Shown here in pieces: positions 17,246 through 26,768 of a stretch of DNA of 64,000 bases. Both the position numbers and the translations under genes were made by a program. The stretch is from Fontibacillus panacisegetis (lineage in GTDB: Bacteria; Bacillota; Bacilli; Paenibacillales; Paenibacillaceae), in assembly GCF_900102215.1 (NCBI RefSeq), contig NZ_FNBG01000017.1, forward strand, positions 1 to 64,000, given 5' to 3'. How positions within the stretch are numbered: the stretch's first letter is position 1; the number at the start of each line of letters is the position of its first letter. Below the pieces are notes generated by a model that was not told the DNA's origin, did not search any database, and saw only the letters and a list, made by a program, of their open reading frames with translations.

Positions 17246-18154
17246 ATGGATGAATTAAAGAAAGCTTATGAACTGCTGGGTCTACCCGAGAACGCTTCCA
17301 GAGAGGAAGTTGAGAAGGCTTTTGACATTGAGCTCAGGAAATCAAGATCTCGGCAAAACACGAATAGCACTGAAGCAAGCGGTGAGTCTGAATTCGATCA
17401 AAAACTGAAGGCATATAAACTCATTACGGGTCATGAGGATCGTCAAAAGATTGAGACTATGAGCCGCGAGAGATTTGAAAAATGGGGAAAGCATGCTGGA
17501 ACAGCGCAGAAATTGGATGATTTCTTCCGCATTTATAAATCACGCGTTATTATTGGCGTTTTAGCTGCTATTATCTTGATCGTTGGCTTGACCACATATT
17601 TGAATCATCGTGAAGAGCAGCAACGACTTGCTTCATTACCTCCGATCGATTTATCTATGATGTTCATAGGCAATTTCACTAGCGATCCAAAATATGAAAA
17701 TGAAGAAGCATTAGGATTTGCTATGGCTGAGCCTTTCCCAGAATGGTCCAGATTTGAAACGACTATAACCTACCTTCCTTCAAAAACTGAGAACATGACC
17801 TCTGCAGATTTAGCTTACCAGCAAAAAGCAATGGCTCTATTGTCTACCGAGGAGCCAGACATCTATATCCTGGATCAAGCAAGTTTCGATTGGCTCTCTG
17901 ATGGTGGTATTCTGGAAAATCTGGATACTGAGTACAATGACCAGCTTAAAACTCTCATCACTAACGATTCCGATGTTAAGAAAGCTCAAACTAAGGAGGA
18001 TACTCAGCCCCATGTGTATGGTATTCGAGTAGCAGATACTACGTTGGCTGGGCAACTGCCTGTAGCCAAAGAGGATATGATCATTTCTCTACGAATCGGA
18101 TCATCAGAAAATAAAAATAAGGCAATTCAATTCATAAAACATTTTTTTGAGTAA
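17246..18154 (+). CDS. Membrane protein with a J-domain-like N-terminus
   Basis: Residues 1-70 look like a DnaJ fold (KKAYELLGLPENASREEVEKAF), but the HPD loop required to stimulate DnaK is missing; the helix II to III connection reads RKSRSRQNTNSTEASG. A membrane helix at about 107-122 (IIGVLAAIILIVGLTTYL) follows, and residues 130-302 should lie outside. That part has DIYILDQASFDWLSDGGILENL, reminiscent of extracellular solute-binding folds. The protein probably is not a DnaK co-chaperone. AGAGGAG precedes the ATG. Role unknown. Confidence 0.7.
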   Translation: MDELKKAYELLGLPENASREEVEKAFDIELRKSRSRQNTNSTEASGESEFDQKLKAYKLITGHEDRQKIETMSRERFEKWGKHAGTAQKLDDFFRIYKSRVIIGVLAAIILIVGLTTYLNHREEQQRLASLPPIDLSMMFIGNFTSDPKYENEEALGFAMAEPFPEWSRFETTITYLPSKTENMTSADLAYQQKAMALLSTEEPDIYILDQASFDWLSDGGILENLDTEYNDQLKTLITNDSDVKKAQTKEDTQPHVYGIRVADTTLAGQLPVAKEDMIISLRIGSSENKNKAIQFIKHFFE

Positions 18155-18200
18155 TATACTAACTATTGATTTATAGATAATCATGAACTACAATAGGGCT

Positions 18201-18216
18201 ATAAACGCGCGTTCAT
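18201..18216. promoter_or_regulatory. LacI-type operator, copy 1
   Basis: ATAAACGCGCGTTCAT contains the perfect palindrome AACGCGCGTT. The same 15-bp sequence recurs before the cellobiose phosphorylase gene. It lies 20 bp before the repressor start, implying autoregulation. Confidence 0.8.
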
Positions 18217-18235
18217 AGAAAGTAGGGAACTTAAT

Positions 18236-19285
18236 ATGCGCAGCGAAGATATTGCCAAGCTGGCCGGGGTGTCACGCAGTACGGTATCCCGCGTCATCAA
18301 CAACTATTCCAACGTTCCTGAAGCTACCCGAGCGAAGGTACTGAGAATTATTGAACAGTATCATTACGAACCTAACAGCTTTGCAAGGGCATTAGCGGGC
18401 AAAAGAACCGATACAATCGGTCTGTTCGCCATCAGTATGAACGAGAAGGCAGACGCGAGTCGCATTTATCAGAACAGCTACTTTGCTCCGATTGTCGACC
18501 TCGTCGTCGACACGGCGAATGCCAGAGGATTTTATGTACTCATCCATACCGTTTATTCACCAAGTGATTTTCAGAAGATCAAGCAGGCTTTTCAGCAGAA
18601 AAGAATTGATGGAGGTATTTTGGTCGGAACTCAGAAGGATATTGAACTGGTGCGTGAATTGGTCAGTCAAGATTCTCCTCTCGTTCTCATCGACTATGAC
18701 ATCTCCGAGATTATGGCCGAAAGACTCAACAAAAATCACCTTGCCGTCATTAACTCGATGGACTACGAAGGAACGGTTCAGGCTATTGAATACTTGATCA
18801 AGCTTGGACACCGTGAAATCGGAATCATTAAGGGAAGAATAAACACTTTTTCAGGCCGCGAGCGGTATATGGCATTTGAGAATACATTGCAAAGCCACGG
18901 ATTACCTGTTCGTGACGAGTTTATTCTTGAAGGTGATTTTCTTAAAGAAACTGCCTACCTTGAAACAGCCAAGCTGGCTAACAGCGGAAATTTGCCAACC
19001 GCCCTCTTCTGCTCCAATGATGACATGGCCATCTCTGCAATGGAAGCGTTCGCCGCACAGGGCATTAGCGTTCCGGATCAAGTGTCTATCATCGGCTTTG
19101 ACGATGTAGAGCTCGCTTCTAGAATTAATCCAAAGCTGACCACGGTCCGCCTGCCGATTGATGAAATGGCTAAAGCTTCTGTAGAAAAAGTAATCAGCTT
19201 ATGCGATGCTGTCGAGCCAACATTCAGTACGGTTAGTTTCCCTGCCCATCTCGTTATTCGGGATTCATGCAAGTCGCTTCTGTGA
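18236..19285 (+). CDS. LacI-family regulator, probable repressor of the cellobiose phosphorylase gene
   Basis: The N-terminal helix-turn-helix is complete (DIAKLAGVSRSTVSRVINNY, residues 4-23), followed by the hinge helix with SFARALAGKRT and a periplasmic-binding-protein-like effector domain to residue 349. Matching palindromes before this gene and before the GH94 gene, and direct adjacency, point to local control with a sugar as inducer, probably cellobiose or a derivative. The C-terminal domain has the usual PTALFCSNDDMAISAMEAF and VSIIGFDDVELAS blocks, so it should be functional. AGTAGGGA precedes the ATG. Confidence 0.9.
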   Translation: MRSEDIAKLAGVSRSTVSRVINNYSNVPEATRAKVLRIIEQYHYEPNSFARALAGKRTDTIGLFAISMNEKADASRIYQNSYFAPIVDLVVDTANARGFYVLIHTVYSPSDFQKIKQAFQQKRIDGGILVGTQKDIELVRELVSQDSPLVLIDYDISEIMAERLNKNHLAVINSMDYEGTVQAIEYLIKLGHREIGIIKGRINTFSGRERYMAFENTLQSHGLPVRDEFILEGDFLKETAYLETAKLANSGNLPTALFCSNDDMAISAMEAFAAQGISVPDQVSIIGFDDVELASRINPKLTTVRLPIDEMAKASVEKVISLCDAVEPTFSTVSFPAHLVIRDSCKSLL

Positions 19286-19365
19286 GATCATAGCGGCCAT
19301 GACTTATTTACTTGGTTACAAAATGCCTTACTCCTTAAAGGATAAGGCGTATATTTTTCAATAAA

Positions 19366-19380
19366 ATAAACGCGCGTTCA
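19366..19380. promoter_or_regulatory. LacI-type operator, copy 2
   Basis: ATAAACGCGCGTTCA is identical over 15 bp to the site before the repressor gene. It lies 24 bp upstream of the cellobiose phosphorylase start, in the position expected for a repressor blocking transcription. Confidence 0.8.
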
Positions 19381-19404
19381 CAAACGAAGGGAGAGCTATT
19401 ATTT

Positions 19405-21846
19405 ATGAAATTCGGACAATTCGATGACGTTCGCAAAGAGTATGTGATTAACACTCCACAAACTCCTTATCCCTGGATTAACTATCTTGGTAATGAGCAA
19501 TTTTTTGGACTGATTTCCAACACAGCAGGCGGTTATACTTTTTACCGTGACGCTCGTCTTCGCAGATTGACTCGTTATCGGTACAACAATATTCCACTCG
19601 ATACTGGGGGTCGTTACTACTATCTTCGCGACCATGATAACAACGATTTCTGGACTCCAGGCTGGATGCCTGTTAAACGTGAGCTTGATTTCTATGAATG
19701 CCGTCACGGCCTTGGATATACATCAATTACTGGCGAACGTGGCGGAATCTCCGTAAACCAGCTCGCATTTATTCCGCTCGGCTACAATGGTGAAGTACAT
19801 CGTTTAACAGTTAAAAATACTAGCAATGCCAACAAAACGGTATCTCTCTTCTCTTTTGCTGAATTCTGTCTCTGGAATGCTCAAGATGATATGACCAACT
19901 TCCAGCGTAACCTTAGTACTGGTGAAGTTGAAGTACAAGATTCCGTTATTTATCACAAAACTGAATACCGCGAGCGCAGAAATCACTATGCCTTCTATTC
20001 CTTAAACCGTAAAATTGACGGTTTTGATACAGATCGTGAATCATTTGTAGGGCTGTATAACGGACTTCATGAGCCACAAGTTGTAGTAGCTGGTAAAGCT
20101 TCCAACTCCGTTGCAAGTGGCTGGTCTCCTATCGGCTCTCACGAAGTGAAGCTTACTCTTGCTCCAGGGGAAGAACAAAGCCTCGTTTTCATTCTTGGTT
20201 ATGTGGAAGTTCCTGAAGAGGAGAAATGGGAGGCTCCTAGCGTAATCAACAAAAAGCCAGCGCTCGCTATGATTGAGCAGTTCACAACAGATGCTGATGT
20301 AGATCGTGCTCTTCAAGAGCTGGCTGCATATTGGGAGAACCTGTTGTCCAAGTATCAAATTAACAGCGGCGATGACAAACTGAACCGTATGGTGAACATT
20401 TGGAATCCATATCAATGTATGGTTACGTTCAACATGTCACGTTCCGCATCCTATTTTGAATCCGGTATCGGTCGTGGTATGGGCTTCCGTGACTCTAACC
20501 AGGATTTGCTAGGTTTCGTACATCAAATTCCTGAAAGAGCAAAAGAACGGATTCTTGATATTGCTGCAACACAGTTTGAAGATGGCAGTGCTTATCACCA
20601 ATATCAACCACTTACTAAAAAAGGCAACAACGAAGTAGGTACAGGGTTCAACGATGATCCGCTCTGGCTCATTTTGGGTACAGCTGCTTACATCAAAGAA
20701 ACTGGCGATACTAGTATTTTGGATGAGCAGGTTCCATTCGATAGCAATCCAAACAACACAGCGACCCTGTTCGAGCATTTGAAGCGTTCCTTCTACCATG
20801 TCATTAACAATCTTGGACCACACGGCTTGCCGCTCATCGGCCGCGCGGACTGGAATGACTGTCTCAACCTGAACTGCTTCTCCAATGAGCCAGGCGAGTC
20901 GTTCCAAACCACTGCCAACATTGAGGGACGTGTTGCAGAATCCGTATTTATCGCAGGTTTGTTCGTATTTGTTGGTCCTGATTTTGCTGAGCTCTGCCGT
21001 ATGCGCGGACTTGAAGCAGAAGCAAACGAAGCGGTATCCCATATCGATAATATGCGTGCTACAACACTTAATCACGGCTTTGATGGAGACTGGTTCCTAC
21101 GCGCGTATGACCACTACGGCGAAAAAATCGGCAGCAAGGAAAATGAAGAAGGACAAATCTTTATCGAGCCTCAAGGTATGTGCGTTATGGCTGGTATCGG
21201 GGTTGAAGAAGGTCTTGCCGATAAAGCGATGGTGTCTGTACAAGAACGTCTAGACACTAAATATGGTATCGTGCTGCAACAGCCGCCCTATTCCAAATAT
21301 TATTTGAACCTTGGAGAAATTTCGACTTATCCTCCAGGTTACAAAGAAAATGCAGGTATTTTCTGTCACAACAATCCTTGGATTATGATCGCTGAAACTG
21401 TACTTGGACATGGTAACAGAGCATTTGAAGTTTACTCTAAGATCGCTCCGGCTTATCTGGAGGATATCAGCGAGATTCACCGTATGGAGCCTTATGTATA
21501 CTCCCAAATGATCGCGGGTAAAGACGCAGTCCGTCACGGTGAAGCTAAAAACTCCTGGTTGACAGGTACAGCTGCATGGAACTATGTTGCCATTACTCAA
21601 GCTATACTTGGGATTCAGGCGGATTTTAACGGCCTGAAAGTAGATCCTTGTATTCCTTCAGCATGGGATGGATTCGAAATCACACGCGTATTCCGTGGCG
21701 ACACCTATGTGATTAAGATCAGCAATCCAAATCACGTATCCAAAGGTGTTAAGAGCATTACTCTTAACGGAGCTGCCGTTGAAGGCATTGTAATTCCTCC
21801 AGTAAGAGATGGCGGTACACATGAGGTTGTTGTAGTACTTGGTTAA
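19405..21846 (+). CDS. GH94 cellobiose phosphorylase
   Basis: The enzyme splits cellobiose with phosphate into glucose and glucose 1-phosphate in the cytoplasm, saving one ATP. The whole 813-residue protein follows clostridial cellobiose phosphorylases closely: start [19 protein letters not shown]-type block [20 protein letters not shown], catalytic acid in [13 protein letters not shown] at about residue 482, phosphate-site region [15 protein letters not shown], and [20 protein letters not shown]. Conservation of the disaccharide-binding regions favours cellobiose over chitobiose or longer dextrins. AAGGGAG precedes the ATG by about 12 bases. No cellobiose importer is in the window. Confidence 0.93.
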   Translation: MKFGQFDDVRKEYVINTPQTPYPWINYLGNEQFFGLISNTAGGYTFYRDARLRRLTRYRYNNIPLDTGGRYYYLRDHDNNDFWTPGWMPVKRELDFYECRHGLGYTSITGERGGISVNQLAFIPLGYNGEVHRLTVKNTSNANKTVSLFSFAEFCLWNAQDDMTNFQRNLSTGEVEVQDSVIYHKTEYRERRNHYAFYSLNRKIDGFDTDRESFVGLYNGLHEPQVVVAGKASNSVASGWSPIGSHEVKLTLAPGEEQSLVFILGYVEVPEEEKWEAPSVINKKPALAMIEQFTTDADVDRALQELAAYWENLLSKYQINSGDDKLNRMVNIWNPYQCMVTFNMSRSASYFESGIGRGMGFRDSNQDLLGFVHQIPERAKERILDIAATQFEDGSAYHQYQPLTKKGNNEVGTGFNDDPLWLILGTAAYIKETGDTSILDEQVPFDSNPNNTATLFEHLKRSFYHVINNLGPHGLPLIGRADWNDCLNLNCFSNEPGESFQTTANIEGRVAESVFIAGLFVFVGPDFAELCRMRGLEAEANEAVSHIDNMRATTLNHGFDGDWFLRAYDHYGEKIGSKENEEGQIFIEPQGMCVMAGIGVEEGLADKAMVSVQERLDTKYGIVLQQPPYSKYYLNLGEISTYPPGYKENAGIFCHNNPWIMIAETVLGHGNRAFEVYSKIAPAYLEDISEIHRMEPYVYSQMIAGKDAVRHGEAKNSWLTGTAAWNYVAITQAILGIQADFNGLKVDPCIPSAWDGFEITRVFRGDTYVIKISNPNHVSKGVKSITLNGAAVEGIVIPPVRDGGTHEVVVVLG

Positions 21847-21877
21847 ATTGACACGATATAGCTAGTTTTCAATAAAT

Positions 21878-21946
21878 AAGTCTTGTTCTGGTGAATCTAC
21901 ATTTTTTTCTTCTGTAACTCTGTAGAACACAGGACAAGACTTTTTC
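21878..21946 (+). terminator. Terminator after the GH94 gene
   Basis: AAGTCTTGTTCTG and an arm ending in AGGACAAGACTT pair across a 40-nt interior, followed by TTTTT. Confidence 0.75.
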
Positions 21947-22102
21947 CATCCAAACAATGATTAATTATAGTTGTAATTCCTGAATTAGTTATATTATTTG
22001 AATTACGTGATACTATTTTCATAATTCGATGTATCCCCTTTCTTCTGTCGATGTTATAATCATGGTAGAATTATCCTAACTTCTAAGGAGGTCGCATATC
22101 CT

Positions 22103-23353
22103 ATGTCATGGTTCAACAGACTCCCTATTTCTACCAAGTTAACTGCTGCAAGCTATATTATTGCTGCTTTGTTCGCAGTTCCTGTTCTAGTAACTTTCAT
22201 TGTAGTGGGGAAATTTCTAGTAGGCGTTATTTTGATCGTTCTGCTGGGAGCGCTTACTTATCCGCTTGCACGTTTTTTGCGTAACAAGCTGTTAGAATCT
22301 TTTGACGACATCACCAGTGCTTCTGCTAAGATTGCCAAAGGTGATTTCACTGTGAGAATGATGGAAACCGCTGGAATGGAAAGCTTGAATCGGTCATTTA
22401 ATAACATGGTGGACAAGCTGCGTAAAATTTTACAGGAAACCTCAGACATCACTCGTAAGGTGATGGACTCCAGCCGATCGATTGCGGATCGAAATAAAGA
22501 TCTCATTGAGGTAATGACCCAAGTAACACATTCCTCCAATGAACTTGCACTAGGAGCTAACGAAATTTCTGAAGATGTCGCTGACATGAAGGACTCTATT
22601 GAAGGTATTGAATTCAAAATCTCCAATTATGCTGAATCAACAAGAGAAATGAATTACCGCTCTGCAGAAGCTCTAAAGATCGTCGAGAAAGGCCTTGAAT
22701 CTGTATCTACCCAAACAGCAGGAATGCGCCGTAATATTGAAGCTACGGAAAAAGTGGCTGATTCGATTAAGGCTCTATCCATCAATGCTCAAGGGATTAC
22801 TAAAATTACAGCTACAATTTCTGAAATCGCAGAGCAGACGAACCTTCTCTCACTGAATGCCTCCATCGAAGCGGCTCGTGCAGGAGAGCATGGAGCCGGA
22901 TTCGCTGTCGTAGCTCAAGAAGTACGCAAGCTTGCCGAAGAAGCTACTACTTCAACAAAAGAAGTATTTAGTCTGGTACGCGGTATTGAACAAGATGTTA
23001 AAAATGCCGGACAAAACATAAAAATCAATGAAGAGGTCGTGCGTGAGCAAAGTAAAATGATCTCGGAAGCCGAACAAATTTTCCAGGAAATCGTTCAAAG
23101 TGTACAATATATTACGGATCAGATCGCAACGTTCTCTCAAGAAATTGAATCTATGCTTGAAAGTGCTCGCAGTATCTCTTCTTCGATCCAGAACATCTCT
23201 GCGATTACTCAGCAATCTGCTGCCGGCACTGAACAAGTATCCGCTTCTATGAATGAACAGATTACTTCCATCAAGGCGATGGCTGACGATGCAGAAGCAA
23301 TGAAGAACGAAGTGTTCCAACTGCAAAAAACAATACATATCTTTAAGATTTAA
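22103..23353 (+). CDS. Methyl-accepting chemotaxis protein without an extracellular sensor
   Basis: Two membrane helices at residues 14-35 and 38-55 are joined by only a few residues, so there is no outer ligand domain. A HAMP domain follows ([20 protein letters not shown]), then the long signalling coiled coil. The hairpin tip is intact ([19 protein letters not shown], then [15 protein letters not shown]), so it should bind CheW/CheA. At 416 residues it is short for the family. It may sense the membrane state or a cytoplasmic signal. AAGGAGG precedes the ATG. The stop codon is three bases from repeat copy B. Confidence 0.9.
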   Translation: MSWFNRLPISTKLTAASYIIAALFAVPVLVTFIVVGKFLVGVILIVLLGALTYPLARFLRNKLLESFDDITSASAKIAKGDFTVRMMETAGMESLNRSFNNMVDKLRKILQETSDITRKVMDSSRSIADRNKDLIEVMTQVTHSSNELALGANEISEDVADMKDSIEGIEFKISNYAESTREMNYRSAEALKIVEKGLESVSTQTAGMRRNIEATEKVADSIKALSINAQGITKITATISEIAEQTNLLSLNASIEAARAGEHGAGFAVVAQEVRKLAEEATTSTKEVFSLVRGIEQDVKNAGQNIKINEEVVREQSKMISEAEQIFQEIVQSVQYITDQIATFSQEIESMLESARSISSSIQNISAITQQSAAGTEQVSASMNEQITSIKAMADDAEAMKNEVFQLQKTIHIFKI

Positions 23354-23356
23354 TAA

Positions 23357-23758
23357 GGGGCTGTCCCAAAAGTAGGTTTACTGTCAAAACTAGAAATAGC
23401 GGTGCAAGGAAGACGATCCCTGCACCGCTTGATCCGCCACACATTCTATGACCGTATTTCATGTGTAATAGTGTCATGATGCGGAATTCCTGAAATTCCT
23501 GCAAATGTGCAGGCTTTGTTTATGTAAAGCCCCTAAATGCCCTAAATTGCTGCGAATGTGCAGGCTTTCTCTAAGGATTCTCTTCAAACTAGTCTATTCT
23601 GAACCATATTCCTGCATTTTTGCAGGCTTTTGTTCATCCTTTCATGGCCGCTTTTAAAAAACTGCATTTTTACATGTTTTTCCTGATATCTTGCCTTTCC
23701 ACTGCTAAACAAGAAGCGTCCCTCAAAGTTATCTAAGATAACCTTGAGGGACAGCCTC
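23357..23758 (+). repeat. Hairpin-array repeat, copy B
   Basis: A 402-bp element with inverted ends GGGGCTGTCCCAAAAGTAGG and, on the other strand, GAGGCTGTCCCTCAAGGTTA. Inside are four short hairpins built on TGCA...TGCAGG starting near 23498, 23549, 23611 and 23661, spaced 51, 62 and 50 bp. The right end itself holds a strong stem, GTCCCTCAAAGTTATC with GATAACCTTGAGGGAC, followed by an eight-T run, a likely terminator for the chemoreceptor gene. It sits between convergent genes and is almost identical to copy C. Confidence 0.9.
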
Positions 23759-23782
23759 TTTTTTTTGCATTCGGATAACTAA

Positions 23783-25972
23783 TTATTTTACAGCTTTTAG
23801 TCGTATTAGGGTACTGGAGAAATCTCCATGCACAGAGGTTACAGAAAGACCTGCAGACATTAAGCGATCCCCACCGTAAATTCCCCCACGATCGATCATC
23901 TCATAGTCTTTATCTGGATCGAGCCCTTCCAGCTTAACATAACGGAGTGGACCGTTAGGTTCAGCGAGAACCCGAAAATAGAACAGCAGCGCTTCCTCCT
24001 GATCACGACTTACAAACATCCATGCCGTCTCATTGCCTTCAAACGGACTGAGCAGTCTGTACAAGTCTCCCTGCTGTACTAGTCCTCTGATTTGTTTGTA
24101 CAGCGCGATTTGATCCTTAGCTGTAGCTCTCTCCCCTTCAGTGAATTTAGTCAGGTCTAGCTCATAACCAAAATTGCCTGACATCGCTACATCTCCCCGG
24201 AATTCAAGGGAAGTGACCCGTTCTACCTGATGATTAGGTACAGCGGAGATATGTGCTCCCATAGTCGAGACCGGGTACACAATACTTGTTCCATATTGAA
24301 TTTTTAGACGTTCTATCCCATCCGTATCGTCACTAGTCCATGTCTGAGGCATGTAATAGAGCATGCCGGGATCGAAACGCCCACCGCCGCCGGAACAGCT
24401 CTCAAACAGGATATGTGGAAACTCGGATGTTATACGTTCTAGGAGTTCATAAAGTCCAAGCATATAACGATGTGCTGTCTCTGCTTGACGCTCAGCAGGA
24501 GCTGTCGCAGAGCCAATCTCCGTCATATTCCGATTCATGTCCCATTTGACATACGATATCGGCACACTTGAGAAGATGTCGCTTAATCGTTCATACAAAT
24601 AATCAAGTACATCTGCCCGAGACATATCAAGAACAAGCTGATCACGAGCCAGCGTCCTGCGATGTCCGGGTACATGCAAACACCAGTCCGGATGAGTCTG
24701 GTACAAATCACTATCCGGAGATATCATTTCCGGCTCAACCCAAAGACCGAATTGAAGTCCGGTATCTTTCACCCGATTTGCAAGATCGTTCAGTCCTTGA
24801 GGCAGCTTTCGTCTATCCTCAAACCAATCGCCCAAGGAGGAATTATCTGAGTCTCTGTGTCCAAACCAGCCGTCATCGAGTACAAACAGCTCTACACCAA
24901 GCTCGCTTCCGGCTTTGGCAATCGCCTCGATGCTATCTGCATTAAAATTAAAATATGTGGCTTCCCAATTGTTGACCAGAATAGGACGTTCCTGATCTCG
25001 ATGCTGACCTCTACATAAACGTGTACGATACAATTCATGGAATGTTCTGGACATGCCGCCCAGACCTTCTCTGGAGTAGACCATGACAGCTTCCGGCGCC
25101 TGAAAGGTCTCACCAGGCTCAAGCCGCCATGAGAAATCAAATGGATTAATACCCATTGATACACGTGTCATTCCATATTGCTCTACTTCCGCTTCAGCAA
25201 TAAAATTGCCACTGTAGATTAAACTAAAACCATAAACTTCTCCTTGTTTCTCATTCGCTTCCGGTGCGAGCAGAGCCAAAAATGGATTCATATGATGGGA
25301 GCTAGCGCCGCGGCGACTACCGATCCCTGTAACCCCAGTTCCGAGACGTCTGCGCTGAACATGACGTTCTCTGGCCCAGGAACCAGACAAATATAAAGCA
25401 TCGAAGTTGCTATGTTCAAAATCAACGGATGCGCTTAATGCACGTTCCAGTTGAAGCACCTGATCTCCTTGATTCAGGAACCTTGCGGATCTTGCAATAG
25501 CATCAAACTTCTCAAACACTGTGTAATTTAGCACAACAGTAAGGCCCGATACAGCATCAAACATTTCGAGCTCAAGGGTCTCTGCTTCTTTAGCATGCTC
25601 CACATAAAGTGCTGGAAGCCCTTCCAATTTGGGTTTGCCAGAAAAAATGCGATGCGATCTATATTGAAGCTCTGTCGTACGAGTTCCGTTAGCTAGCTTG
25701 ACTTGGTAAGCTGGATTACGGTAATCACTTGTACCATATTGAGGATATTCTTGTGGTAAGGTGTCCAGCGAGAAAGTTTTCATTTCCGGAATGGGATTCG
25801 GACTGAAGGAAGGCCGTTCTTTAAGGTTAAGTAACCCTTCTAAATTCGCATGTCTAATCCTCGATCCGAAGTACACATGAGCAGCATATCCATGAAACAC
25901 TTGAATGATGTAACTTGTCCGACGTGATTGCAGGTGGAATAGTTGCTTATCTTCATCAAAAACAATGGGCAT
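23783..25972 (-). CDS. GH36 alpha-galactosidase
   Basis: The 729-residue protein has the GH36 layout: an N-terminal beta-sandwich (residues 1-320), a TIM barrel with FVLDDGWFGHRDSDNSSLGDW near 365, nucleophile aspartate in KWDMNRNMTE near 477, SCSGGGGRFD near 525, and the acid/base aspartate in TSDDTDGIERL near 548. It should release galactose from melibiose, raffinose and related sugars in the cytoplasm, since no signal peptide is present. AGGAGG lies six bases before the ATG and is part of a 12-bp inverted repeat. No sugar transporter is next to it. Confidence 0.93.
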   Translation of the reverse strand: MPIVFDEDKQLFHLQSRRTSYIIQVFHGYAAHVYFGSRIRHANLEGLLNLKERPSFSPNPIPEMKTFSLDTLPQEYPQYGTSDYRNPAYQVKLANGTRTTELQYRSHRIFSGKPKLEGLPALYVEHAKEAETLELEMFDAVSGLTVVLNYTVFEKFDAIARSARFLNQGDQVLQLERALSASVDFEHSNFDALYLSGSWARERHVQRRRLGTGVTGIGSRRGASSHHMNPFLALLAPEANEKQGEVYGFSLIYSGNFIAEAEVEQYGMTRVSMGINPFDFSWRLEPGETFQAPEAVMVYSREGLGGMSRTFHELYRTRLCRGQHRDQERPILVNNWEATYFNFNADSIEAIAKAGSELGVELFVLDDGWFGHRDSDNSSLGDWFEDRRKLPQGLNDLANRVKDTGLQFGLWVEPEMISPDSDLYQTHPDWCLHVPGHRRTLARDQLVLDMSRADVLDYLYERLSDIFSSVPISYVKWDMNRNMTEIGSATAPAERQAETAHRYMLGLYELLERITSEFPHILFESCSGGGGRFDPGMLYYMPQTWTSDDTDGIERLKIQYGTSIVYPVSTMGAHISAVPNHQVERVTSLEFRGDVAMSGNFGYELDLTKFTEGERATAKDQIALYKQIRGLVQQGDLYRLLSPFEGNETAWMFVSRDQEEALLFYFRVLAEPNGPLRYVKLEGLDPDKDYEMIDRGGIYGGDRLMSAGLSVTSVHGDFSSTLIRLKAVK

Positions 25973-25978
25973 ATAATT

Positions 25979-26050
25979 GTCCTCCTGATATGTTCTTATC
26001 TGACCTCAATTTATTAGAACACCTATATTCTACTATTAATATCAGGAGGA
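25979..26050. repeat. Inverted repeat across the GH36 leader
   Basis: TCCTCCTGATAT (25979-25990) and ATATCAGGAGGA (26039-26050) are exact inverted copies 48 bp apart. The left arm contains the ribosome binding site of the GH36 gene. An inner TAGAA...TTCTA pair lies between them. In mRNA the two arms could pair only if transcription starts beyond 26050, which would hide the ribosome site; as DNA it may be an operator. Confidence 0.5.
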
Positions 26051-26095
26051 GTAACGATAATAAAGTGATCTTATATATGGATTTTTGTGTCCTAT

Positions 26096-26722
26096 TTATA
26101 ACTCGGACTCACTATTATCTTTATAGTTGTTACTAAACACGCAATATCTGTTTTTGCCCAGTCTCTTGGCGTGGTACATCGCAGCATCAGCTTCCTTGAA
26201 CATTTTTGTCCGGTCGACCCTAGCACCTTGACTCATGCTAATCCCTATACTTCCAGTGACGGATATATCTCTACCTTGAATGTAATACGGTCTACTAATA
26301 TTATCTAGAATGAGTCCTGCAAGTATTTCTACTTTGTTGGCATCAAAATTTTTCATGATGAACAAAAATTCATCACCACCCATTCGATAAGCAAGCTGAT
26401 TTTTATTAGTTACTTGTTTCAAATGCTTGCTAATCTCTCGTAATAATTGGTCCCCAGCCTGATGTCCGTAAGTATCGTTAACTTCTTTAAACTGATCCAA
26501 ATCCAGACTCAACAAGGCCAGATTTTCTTTCTTCTTATAAGTGGACCAGAAAAAATCCAAGCCATGACGATTCAGCAGTCCAGTTACCGGATCGCGATAG
26601 GCAAGTTCATACAGCTTTGCTCTTTCAGAACGCAGCTTTCTAATATAGAAAGCTCCAATAATCAATACTGTAATTATGATTCCCCAAAACAGGTACATAT
26701 AAATTGGATTTGTAAACGTCAT
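26096..26722 (-). CDS. Membrane-bound diguanylate cyclase (GGDEF)
   Basis: One N-terminal helix (YMYLFWGIIITVLIIGAFYI) is followed directly by a GGDEF domain from about residue 40. The active-site loop reads MGGDEFLF, the substrate region is LLSLDLDQFKEVNDTYGHQAG, and all look intact, so it should make c-di-GMP from two GTP. An inhibitory RxxD site is not obvious. I prefer the ATG at 26722 with GGTGAT before it; an upstream TTG at 26740 is possible. It is the last gene of the long minus-strand surface locus, 46 bp after the hybrid kinase, and could feed the PilZ glycosyltransferase and the c-di-GMP riboswitch nearby. Confidence 0.9.
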   Translation of the reverse strand: MTFTNPIYMYLFWGIIITVLIIGAFYIRKLRSERAKLYELAYRDPVTGLLNRHGLDFFWSTYKKKENLALLSLDLDQFKEVNDTYGHQAGDQLLREISKHLKQVTNKNQLAYRMGGDEFLFIMKNFDANKVEILAGLILDNISRPYYIQGRDISVTGSIGISMSQGARVDRTKMFKEADAAMYHAKRLGKNRYCVFSNNYKDNSESEL

Positions 26723-26768
26723 TTGCTTATCACCAACCAAATTTCATACTATTGTTGTTATATTATCA

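Noticed and set aside
23498-23676. Regularly spaced repeats that might be a CRISPR array
   Set aside because: Units are only 16-20 bp, imperfect, self-complementary and just four per array; the spacers are the same in copies B and C, and no cas gene is present.
25915-26136. Plus-strand 73-codon frame across the GH36 start
   Set aside because: It overlaps the coding start and leader of the GH36 gene antisense and shows no protein-like composition.
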